DNA of 64,000 nucleotides from contig CADAWC010000008.1 in NCBI GenBank assembly GCA_902791475.1, positions 29,293-93,292 on the forward strand, given 5' to 3'. This stretch comes from Fibrobacter succinogenes (GTDB lineage Bacteria; Fibrobacterota; Fibrobacteria; Fibrobacterales; Fibrobacteraceae). Positions within the stretch are counted from its first letter, which is position 1, and the number at the start of each line of letters is the position of its first letter. The notes beneath the pieces were generated by a model. The model saw nothing but the letters and a program-made list of their open reading frames with translations. It was not told the DNA's origin and made no database searches. The translations under genes were made by a program, and so were the position numbers. Shown here one piece after another: positions 57,877 to 64,000 of this stretch.

Positions 57877-58595
57877 TACTTCACTTCCTTGTCTTTTTTC
57901 CAAATGCCGATGATGCTCTTGTTTTTGCGGAAGGCGAGCCAGAGCGTCGGCCAAATGAGGATGAGGTCGCGAATGAGGCTTGTCCAGGCTTCGGCCTTGT
58001 CTTGTGCGCCTTCAAGTTCAAAGCAACCGCAAGTGATGCCGAGGTCATTCCACAGCGCCCAGGCGAGTGCGATGATGAAGCTTACGAACATCCAGAAAAT
58101 CGCAAATGCCGATTCGCGGACAAACGGCGACACGATCATCGCAAGCCCGAACCAGAATTCAAATTGCGGGTACACGAGTGCAAAGAAGTTGTTCACGAAG
58201 TCGAGGTGCAATGCCGAGAAAAACTGGTACTGCGCAACGAGCGTTGCGAACTGGTGCGGGTCCTGGATTTTGAAAATGGAGGCGAAAATGAACATGCCTC
58301 CAATGCCGATGCGGCAAAGTGTTTCAAGAGCGCGGATGGCAAAATCCTTTTGGATCTTGATGGCCGGGAAGATGAGTGCGCAAGCGAGAACGATGGCGCC
58401 AACGCCAACGTGGATGTTGTAGCGGTATGCCTTCGGCCAAATGTCGAGGAGCCATTCCTGGTCGGTGAAAGTGAGAATCGTTTCGGGGAAACTGATTTCG
58501 GCAACGCCGACGGTCACAAAAAATGTCGCGACGAGAAGGAGGACGCCCGCGATAATGGAATTCTTGAGATTTTCTTTTTCAAAACATGCAATCAT
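57876..58595 (-). CDS. MauE/DoxX-like membrane protein
   Basis: A 239-aa protein with five or six hydrophobic segments. RIGIGGMFIFASIFKIQDPHQFA and LVYPQFEFWFGLAMIV follow the DoxX/MauE pattern, and ITCGCFELEG is the CGCF motif of MauE-type proteins, probably a redox-active or metal-binding pair. MauE proteins support disulphide formation or quinone-linked redox reactions in the envelope. It forms an operon with a small membrane protein upstream (9 bp gap, AAGGAG site) and the Wzi-like barrel downstream (1 bp overlap). Confidence 0.75.
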   Translation of the reverse strand: MIACFEKENLKNSIIAGVLLLVATFFVTVGVAEISFPETILTFTDQEWLLDIWPKAYRYNIHVGVGAIVLACALIFPAIKIQKDFAIRALETLCRIGIGGMFIFASIFKIQDPHQFATLVAQYQFFSALHLDFVNNFFALVYPQFEFWFGLAMIVSPFVRESAFAIFWMFVSFIIALAWALWNDLGITCGCFELEGAQDKAEAWTSLIRDLILIWPTLWLAFRKNKSIIGIWKKDKEVK

Positions 58596-58604
58596 AGGGA
58601 CTCC

Positions 58605-58799
58605 TTAAAGAATGTCTGCCGGCTTTTCGAGGACATCTTGGGTGCCAATCCAATCGACGGATTTGGCGTCATCGACGCGGATGTTGTTGATGATGGCGAG
58701 TGCGATGCTGAATGCTGCAATGCCGAGCAGGACAATCCAATTTAAGGACTTGAGGTAGACGAGTCCGTCTTGATAAATCTTCTGAATTTTTTCTTTCAT
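58605..58799 (-). CDS. 64-aa membrane protein, possible truncated rhodanese precursor
   Basis: MKEKIQKIYQDGL, a membrane segment (LNWIVLLGIAAFSIALAII), then NNIRVDDAKSVDWIGTQDVLEKPADIL and a stop. The piece after the membrane segment resembles the linker that precedes rhodanese domains in DoxX/MauE-linked proteins, but the rhodanese domain itself is missing: the next gene starts after 9 bp. Either it is a truncated relic or a small subunit on its own. An ATG three codons upstream (58808) is also possible. Confidence 0.6.
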   Translation of the reverse strand: MKEKIQKIYQDGLVYLKSLNWIVLLGIAAFSIALAIINNIRVDDAKSVDWIGTQDVLEKPADIL

Positions 58800-59436
58800 G
58801 TAGTTCAATATACAAAATTATTGTAAGGTGTTTGCGCTTTGATAAAAAGCTGAATTTGAAAAATGGGCGTCTTTTACGTGAGTAATTGGTGTTTTTTGAA
58901 ATTTTTCACGTAAAATTGTTAGTTTGTCTGATAAAAAATCAGGGATTTTTTGTTTTTGAGAATGAATTTCCTGTTTGAAAACGGATTTTTGTGGCTTTTT
59001 ATGAACTTTTGAGGTTAATTTGTTGTTGCTTTTGACTATTTTTAGTGAGTTTGTTTAAAAATTTACGTGAGAAACTTTGATTTTTGCACAAAATTCACGT
59101 AAAAAATGGCATTTCCCTAATTTTTAATCTTTTTAGTGCAAAAAAAAGAACCCCGGAGTTTGTCCGAGGTTGGCTTTTTTTAGTCTAGCATAAGAGCCGG
59201 GCGGTTTCTCTGTGAGCCATAAGCGACTCGTATTGCAATATAATTGCATAAACCGGCGCCTCAACAATAAAAACAAGTAAACTTGTTTCTGCTGTATTCG
59301 GCTTAGGTTTATTTAACGAGTCGTGTTGGCGACCTTTGGCCACTTAGTGCTTTAGCACTTATGTGGACATGGCCACCTTTAGGTGGTAGCGAGGCGAAGA
59401 CGGAGGTTCTGTTTTGCGACAGAGCCGAGCGGTTTC
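58800..59436. other. Gene-free 637 bp between metG and the MauE-like operon
   Basis: No coding frame is convincing. 58872-59105 is about 70% A+T and holds two inverted pairs of TTTACGTGA/TTCACGTAAA (58872-58914 and 59062-59105); these flank the region where the MauE-operon promoter must lie. 59149-59171 is a terminator-like hairpin. 59190-59437 is rich in short stems and is listed separately. Confidence 0.7.
59149..59171. terminator. Terminator-like hairpin downstream of metG
   Basis: AACCCCGGA-GTTT-GTCCGAGGTT; on the minus strand it is followed by CTTTTTTTT and on the plus strand by GGCTTTTTTT. It is 265 bp beyond the metG stop and could end metG transcripts that include the structured region. 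Confidence 0.7.
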
Positions 59437-59437
59437 T
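59190..59437. ncRNA. Candidate structured RNA or small mobile relic at the metG 3' end
   Basis: The outer stem CGACTCGT (59224-59231)/ACGAGTCG (59316-59323) encloses the hairpins ATTGCAAT..ATTGCAT (59232-59249) and AAACAAG-TAAA-CTTGTTT (59271-59288). Further stems follow at 59338-59372 (GGCCAC..AGTGCT-TT-AGCACT..) and 59374-59385 (CCACC-TTTA-GGTGG). The segment is bounded by the direct repeat GAGCCG[GA]GCGGTTTCT (59194-59209 and 59422-59437). No known RNA class recognised. Confidence 0.35.
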
Positions 59438-61509
59438 TAATGAATTCCAGCGCCGTCAGCGACGTCGCAAGTCACCGGCTTGCCGTTCACTTCAAGAGCG
59501 AGCGCGTCACAGAACACGGCGCCACCCTTTGCGGTAAGGGCAATCTTTTCGAAGTCTTTGACCTTGAGCTCTCGCGGTTCGCTCGGGGTAACACCCTTGA
59601 ACAAAGCACGATCACCCGGCTTTGCGTCTTCTGGGACGCTCACGAGTCTGCACTTGTGCGTTTCCGGTTCGAGGTCGCCTGCAAAGAGCATGCCCTGGCT
59701 CATGATGCCACGGAGGGCGCTCGGTTTCAAGTTTGCGAACAAGAGAATCTTGCGGTCCTGAAGTTCGTTTGCCTGGTAGCTGCTCTTAAGGCCACTGCAA
59801 ATCGTGCGGAGTTCACCTTCGCCTGCATCGACCTTGAGTACGTACAAGCTACTTGCATCCGGATGATCGGCAACTTCCTTAATTTGTGCAACACGGAGGT
59901 CCATAGCGGCCGGAACGTCAGCTGCCATAAGCGGCTTGTTCTGCTTCGGCTTGGCCTGTTGCGGTTCAGCCTTCTTGACTTCTTCTTCAATGCGCGGGAA
60001 GAGCGGCTTGCCTTCGCCGAACTTTTCGCCACCCTTGAGGATGCCCCACACGAGGTCGTTCTGGTCGGTGAACTTGCTACCGATCATGGCGAGACCTTCT
60101 TCGCTCTTGCCCGGAATGACCGGCCAGAGCATGCTGAGCGAGAGACGCACTGCTTCAGCAGAAATGTAAAGCACTGTTGCAAGTTCGTCCTTGGCGTTCG
60201 GATCCTTCGCGAGTTTCCACGGAGCCTTGATTTCGAGGTAGCGGTTCACGCTGCGGACAAGCGTCATGATTTCTTCGACGACCTGCGAGAGCTTGACCTG
60301 CGGAACCCATTCCATCACGTTTGTGCGGACGCGGTTTGCAATCGTAATCACTTCGTTGGCTGCTTCGTCGAGAGCGTTCGGAGCCGGGAGTACACCGCCG
60401 AAGTTCGTAAGCACCAAGCGGTGGACGCGGTTCAAGACGTTACCGAGGTCGTTGGCGAGGTCGCTGTTGATGCGGCGGACAAAGCCGTCATGCGTGAAGT
60501 TCGCGTCTTGACCGACAACCATTTCGCGGGCGAGGAAATAGCGGAAGGCGTCAATGCCGTATTTTTCCATGTAGTCCATCGGATTCACGACGTTGCCTGC
60601 GGACTTGCTCATCTTTTCGCCGCCGTTCACGAGCCACCAGCCGTGGGCGAGAATGTGCTGCGGAAGCGGAATGTCGAGAGCCATGAGCATGGTCGGCCAG
60701 TACACGCTGTGAGTGGTCAAGATGTCCTTACCGATGAGGTGATAAGTGGCGGGCCAGATTGGCGTGCCGTCGGCATAAGTCTTGTGGAAGGCGGTGGAGG
60801 CGCTCACGTAGTTGAGGAGTGCGTCGAACCAGACGTAAGTCACGTAGTCCGGGTCGAACGGCAGCGGAATGCCCCAGCTGAGGCGGATCTTCGGACGGCT
60901 GATGCAGAGGTCGTTCAGCGGCTGGCGGAGAAATCCGCGGATTTCGTTCCAGCGGTAGTCCGGCACAATCCAGTCCTTGTGGCTTTCTAAGAAGTCAATC
61001 AGCTTCTGCTGGTAAGAACCCATCTTGAAGAAGTAGTTCTTTTCCTTGAGCCATTCCACCGGGCGGTGGCTGATCGGGTCGCACTTATTTTCGTCGAGTT
61101 CATCTTCGCTGAAGAAGCGTTCTTCGCCAACGGAGTACCAGCCTTCGTATTCCTTCGAGTAAATTTCACCCTTGTCCCAGAGCTTCTGCAAACATTCCTG
61201 CACAAACGCCTTGTGTTCCGGCATCGTCGTGCGGATGAAGAAGTCGTTCTGGATGTTCATCTTCTTCCAGAGGTCTTCGAAGCGGTGGTAGTATTCGTCC
61301 ACGTGTTCCTGCGGAGTCACGCCACGCTTGGCGGCAGCGCGCTGCACCTTCTGGCCGTGTTCGTCGGTACCGGTCAAGAAGAATGTCTGGTAGCCGATGA
61401 TCTTGTGGAAACGGGTCAGGATATCTGCGAGAACGGTCGTGTAGGAATGCCCGATATGCGGAGCATCATTGACATAATAAATCGGAGTGGTGACGTAAAA
61501 TTTTTTCAT
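59437..61509 (-). CDS. metG: Methionyl-tRNA synthetase
   Basis: A 690-aa class I synthetase. TPIYYVNDAPHIGHSYT has the HIGH site (H18-H21), GEKMSKSAGNV the KMSKS loop near residue 300. The connective region lacks the four zinc cysteines. The C-terminal 110 residues form an EMAP/Trbp-like tRNA-binding domain (MDLRVAQIKEVADHPDASSLYVLKVDAGE...ICSGLK). Start placed at MKKFYVTTP; a 37-codon in-frame extension reads through the GACGAAA repeats and is very unlikely. It lies alone on the minus strand. Confidence 0.97.
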   Translation of the reverse strand: MKKFYVTTPIYYVNDAPHIGHSYTTVLADILTRFHKIIGYQTFFLTGTDEHGQKVQRAAAKRGVTPQEHVDEYYHRFEDLWKKMNIQNDFFIRTTMPEHKAFVQECLQKLWDKGEIYSKEYEGWYSVGEERFFSEDELDENKCDPISHRPVEWLKEKNYFFKMGSYQQKLIDFLESHKDWIVPDYRWNEIRGFLRQPLNDLCISRPKIRLSWGIPLPFDPDYVTYVWFDALLNYVSASTAFHKTYADGTPIWPATYHLIGKDILTTHSVYWPTMLMALDIPLPQHILAHGWWLVNGGEKMSKSAGNVVNPMDYMEKYGIDAFRYFLAREMVVGQDANFTHDGFVRRINSDLANDLGNVLNRVHRLVLTNFGGVLPAPNALDEAANEVITIANRVRTNVMEWVPQVKLSQVVEEIMTLVRSVNRYLEIKAPWKLAKDPNAKDELATVLYISAEAVRLSLSMLWPVIPGKSEEGLAMIGSKFTDQNDLVWGILKGGEKFGEGKPLFPRIEEEVKKAEPQQAKPKQNKPLMAADVPAAMDLRVAQIKEVADHPDASSLYVLKVDAGEGELRTICSGLKSSYQANELQDRKILLFANLKPSALRGIMSQGMLFAGDLEPETHKCRLVSVPEDAKPGDRALFKGVTPSEPRELKVKDFEKIALTAKGGAVFCDALALEVNGKPVTCDVADGAGIH

Positions 61510-61530
61510 GGCTGCAAATATAGAAATTAG

Positions 61531-61652
61531 ACAAGAGACGAGAGACGAAAGACGAAAGATGGAGAGTCTATGCAAGCATAAAGTGCGCGGCAATCTCTTA
61601 TAAACGTGTCTTTTTTGCATCTCTAATAACTAATGACTATTAACTGGTAACT
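61531..61652. repeat. Heptad-repeat region upstream of metG
   Basis: 61534-61561 holds GACGAGA, GACGAAA, GACGAAA units; 61621-61650 holds TAATAAC, TAATGAC, TATTAAC units. It fills most of the gap between divergent metG and the nitroreductase gene, so promoters of both are close to or within it. Confidence 0.8.
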
Positions 61653-61691
61653 CAATTTGCTTATATTATTGCTATAAAACCAGAGGTACTT

Positions 61692-62213
61692 ATGTCTTTT
61701 ATTGATTTGGCTAGAAATCGTTTCAGTTGTCGAGCTTTCAGCGAACAGGAAGTTGAACCCGAAAAACTCATGCAGGTGCTCGAAGCGGGGCGCATTTCGC
61801 CGACGGCGGTAAACGGTCAACCTGTGTTTATCAAGGTCTTACAGTCCCCTGAGGCGCTCAAGAAAATCCGTAATATTACGCGCATGGCATACAATGCACC
61901 TGTGGTGCTTATGGTCTGCTACGACGACAATAAGGTCTACACTCCGACGACGTATATGGACAGCTTCAAGAGTGGGATTATGGATTCTAGCATCGTGGCG
62001 ACTTCCATGATGATGCAGGCCACGGACCTTGGGCTTGCAACGCTTTGGGCTCGTGGTTTCAACGCTTCCCACATCGAACATGAATTCGGTTTCGAGCCGA
62101 ACATCAAGCTTGCCTGCCTTTTGGACATTGGCTATGCCGACCCGCAGAACGGAGTGCCGTCTCCTCGTCACGACGTGCGTAAGCCGATGAATGAATTTGC
62201 CGAAAAGCTTTAA
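61692..62213 (+). CDS. Nitroreductase-family flavoprotein
   Basis: A 173-aa protein with RNRFSCRAFSEQEVEPEKL at the start (FMN phosphate contacts), SPTAVNGQP, and ATDLGLATLWARGF followed by ACLLDIGYADP near the end. This is the short single-domain nitroreductase type that reduces nitro or quinone compounds with NAD(P)H. Substrate unknown. AGAGG ribosome site precedes the ATG; the gene is divergent from metG. Confidence 0.92.
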   Translation: MSFIDLARNRFSCRAFSEQEVEPEKLMQVLEAGRISPTAVNGQPVFIKVLQSPEALKKIRNITRMAYNAPVVLMVCYDDNKVYTPTTYMDSFKSGIMDSSIVATSMMMQATDLGLATLWARGFNASHIEHEFGFEPNIKLACLLDIGYADPQNGVPSPRHDVRKPMNEFAEKL

Positions 62214-62245
62214 TACAGGCAAAAATTTGCAATTATAGAGGGGTT

Positions 62246-63829
62246 ATGAATAAGCTAAAGTACTTGTTGCCTTTGGTTGTTTTTGGCGTATTTTCTTGTT
62301 CGGGGAAACTGCCTCAAGTTGAAGGGAGTTCGAATGCTTTGGCTTCGCCCCGGAGCATCGTAGTTGTTTACGAAAACGATGTTCATTGCCAAATGGATGG
62401 CTATGCAAAATTTGCAGGCATTCGCGATGCGATTGCAGATACGGCTGATGTTTTGACGGTCTCGTCCGGCGATTTTTTGCAGGGCGGTGCGATGGGGAGC
62501 ATTTCGCGTGGGGGCTATGTTGTAGCGCTCATGAATGCAGTCGGGTATGACGTTGTTACTCTCGGGAATCATGAATTTGATTATAAGATTCCGCGCTTGA
62601 AGGAACTTTCGGACTCAATGAACGCAACAATTGTTAGCGCGAACCTTGTGCAGAAAGGAACTTCGACGCCGCTGTTCAAACCCTACGTTTTAAAGCAGGT
62701 TGGCTCAAAGAAAATTGCTTTTGTCGGAGTGCTGACGCCGCAAACTCTAGTGGGTGAGGCGTACGCGTTTACGGATGATTCGCTAAAGACTTTGTATGAT
62801 ATTCCTGCGGAAAAGATTTTTAATTTAGTGCAGTCGGCAGTTGATGATGCGCGTAAAGCGGGAGCAGATTATGTGATTTTGCTTTCGCACTTGGGGCTTG
62901 TGCCACCGGTGAGTTCTGTTGAAGTTGTTCAGAAAACGATGGGGATAAACGCTGTGTTGGACGGGCATTCGCATAGTGTTGTTGGCGAAGAGTTTATTGC
63001 AAACGCCAATGGCGACAGCGTTCTTGTGTCGCAAACAGGAACGAAATTTCAAAATGTTGGAATGCTGGATATTACTCGCGATGGGAAATTCCGTTCCCGG
63101 TTGATTCCGATGGATAGCGTTTTTGCGGTGAACCGTAAAGTTGCTGCCGTTCACGATAGCTTGCTTGCTTTGACTGCCGCCGATTTACAGAAAGTTGTCT
63201 CGAATACGAAATTTGAATTGACAATTAATGGCGATGACGGAAAACGTTTGGTTCGCAAAGGCGAAACAAACCTGGGCGACCTTGCTGCCGATGCCATGCG
63301 TTTTTCTGTGGGGGCGCAAATAGGAATCGAAAATGGCGGAGGCGTTCGCGTGACGATACCGGCAGGACTTGTGAAATATCAAGACATTTTGAACGTGATG
63401 CCTTTTGCAAACGGCATGTGCTTGATTCGTGCAACCGGGCGTCAGATCAAGGAGGCGCTTGCACAGGGGGCTTCGAAATTGCCTGAGGAATCCGGCGGAT
63501 TCTTGCAAGTTTCGGGACTCCGCTATACGGTTGTCATTGAGGCCTCGAAAGGTGGTGAATCCGCACGAGTGCACATCGAAAACGTGCAGGTCGAAACCGA
63601 GAAAGGCTTAGTCGCTATTGACGAGAACGCTCTATATACGGTCGGTTTGTCGTCTTATGTGGCGTATGAGGGCGGTGAAATTACAGCCTTCCGTGAAAGT
63701 GAAATTGTTGCAGACAAGGTCATGACCGACAGCGATGCCATGGTAAAGTTCTTGAAAAGCCTGGGAGACGAAATCCCCGAAGTTTACCGCAAACCCCAGG
63801 GAAGAATTGTGGTGAAATACGTTCGGTAA
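62246..63829 (+). CDS. UshA-like 5'-nucleotidase/metallophosphatase lipoprotein
   Basis: A 527-aa lipoprotein (lipobox VFSC, C18). N-terminal metallophosphatase domain: [40 protein letters not shown] supply the two-metal ligands. C-terminal 5'-nucleotidase domain: [22 protein letters not shown], and a substrate stack around NVMPFANGM. It should dephosphorylate nucleotides or related esters at the outer envelope. It follows the nitroreductase gene by 32 bp with AGAGGGG upstream and may be co-transcribed. Confidence 0.93.
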   Translation: MNKLKYLLPLVVFGVFSCSGKLPQVEGSSNALASPRSIVVVYENDVHCQMDGYAKFAGIRDAIADTADVLTVSSGDFLQGGAMGSISRGGYVVALMNAVGYDVVTLGNHEFDYKIPRLKELSDSMNATIVSANLVQKGTSTPLFKPYVLKQVGSKKIAFVGVLTPQTLVGEAYAFTDDSLKTLYDIPAEKIFNLVQSAVDDARKAGADYVILLSHLGLVPPVSSVEVVQKTMGINAVLDGHSHSVVGEEFIANANGDSVLVSQTGTKFQNVGMLDITRDGKFRSRLIPMDSVFAVNRKVAAVHDSLLALTAADLQKVVSNTKFELTINGDDGKRLVRKGETNLGDLAADAMRFSVGAQIGIENGGGVRVTIPAGLVKYQDILNVMPFANGMCLIRATGRQIKEALAQGASKLPEESGGFLQVSGLRYTVVIEASKGGESARVHIENVQVETEKGLVAIDENALYTVGLSSYVAYEGGEITAFRESEIVADKVMTDSDAMVKFLKSLGDEIPEVYRKPQGRIVVKYVR

Positions 63830-63902
63830 GAAAAATGCCCCTTTTAATGTGTTCTGCAAATTTTTATCTTTGCTCTGTAAAAACTTAAAAAAGGATAGAA
63901 TC

Positions 63903-64000
63903 ATGCGTGATCAATTCGAAAGCCCGCTTATCAAGCGTTATGCTAGCAAGGAAATGAGTTTCATCTTCAGCCCGCAGTACAAGTTCCAGACTTGGCGGAG
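63903..64000 (+). CDS. purB: Adenylosuccinate lyase, N-terminus (cut by window end)
   Basis: The first 32 residues ([18 protein letters not shown], then [14 protein letters not shown]) match the start of PurB, which acts twice in purine synthesis. An AAAGGA site precedes the ATG. The gene continues beyond the window. Confidence 0.85.
   Translation, partial: MRDQFESPLIKRYASKEMSFIFSPQYKFQTWR

Noticed and set aside
59190..59437. tRNA, tmRNA, SRP RNA or RNase P RNA
   Set aside because: Stems are present but none of the conserved sequences of these RNAs could be found (no T-loop, no CCA-type acceptor, no RNase P or SRP core).
59383..60990. 535-codon plus-strand frame opposite metG
   Set aside because: It is antisense to a clear methionyl-tRNA synthetase; the composition is that of a mirrored coding frame, with no motif and no ribosome site.

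Overview
The window reads as chromosome of a Fibrobacter-type rumen or gut cellulolytic bacterium. Three things point there: a lipoprotein with two FISUMP domains (the 'Fibrobacter succinogenes major paralogous domain') at 21.6-22.9 kb, a secreted GH10 xylanase with an N-terminal carbohydrate-binding region at 44.8-46.5 kb, and an OmpA protein with eight thrombospondin type-3 repeats at 46.9-49.1 kb. Many small lipoproteins and outer-membrane barrels show a Gram-negative envelope. Both window ends cut genes (hemA at the left, purB at the right). I saw no tRNA, rRNA, CRISPR array, transposase or prophage.

Region by region. 0-8.4 kb holds nearly the whole early tetrapyrrole and siroheme route: hemA, hemC, a cobA-hemD fusion, a CbiX-like chelatase fused to a SirC-like dehydrogenase, hemB and hemL, with a dCMP deaminase and an MscS channel in between. 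8.5-12.8 kb has a small lipoprotein and a minus-strand lipid operon (fabF, a 43-aa membrane peptide, a DUF2334-like deacetylase, an acyl-CoA synthetase). 13.0-13.9 kb is a very AT-rich islet with two unknown genes. 14.0-15.6 kb carries a NirJ/Ahb-type radical SAM gene, which could link siroheme to haem, and tadA. 15.9-21.5 kb is a tightly packed six-gene operon: lipoprotein, beta-helix protein, unknown 305-aa protein, a ZorA/MotA-like channel with a 400-residue cytoplasmic tail, a ZorB/MotB-like OmpA partner and an unknown 221-aa protein. 22.9-26.1 kb holds argH and two envelope genes.

26.3-42.9 kb is a complete aryl polyene (APE-type) pigment cluster on two divergent operons. It has an ammonia-lyase for the aryl starter, two acyl carrier proteins, a fusion of membrane region, AMP-ligase and dehydratase, two active ketosynthases plus a KS-like length factor, a ketoreductase, a second dehydratase, a thioesterase, an O-methyltransferase, three lipid or sugar transferases, a LolA-like carrier, an MMPL exporter and a lipoprotein. 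43-64 kb is a mosaic: apt, a YhcC-like radical SAM gene, the xylanase, OmpA-TSP3, a MltD-like lytic transglycosylase with five LysM modules, an ankyrin lipoprotein, a plant-type dapB, an orphan peptide-type permease, an AmgK-like kinase coupled to a PTS EIIA domain, a Wzi-like/MauE-like operon, metG, a nitroreductase and a UshA-like nucleotidase.

The most unusual global feature is a set of dispersed palindromic elements, many built from degenerate 7-bp repeats (GACGAAA, CTAACCA or TTAGGTT units) around GC-rich hairpins. They fill many intergenic gaps and also lie in frame inside hemC, cobA-hemD, the chelatase-sirC fusion and the 5' end of tadA. Two 98-bp copies of one class lie 23.5 kb apart in opposite orientation. 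These repeats and the six-gene motor operon are the best candidates for undescribed biology. All functions are inferred by reading motifs; nothing was searched or computed.
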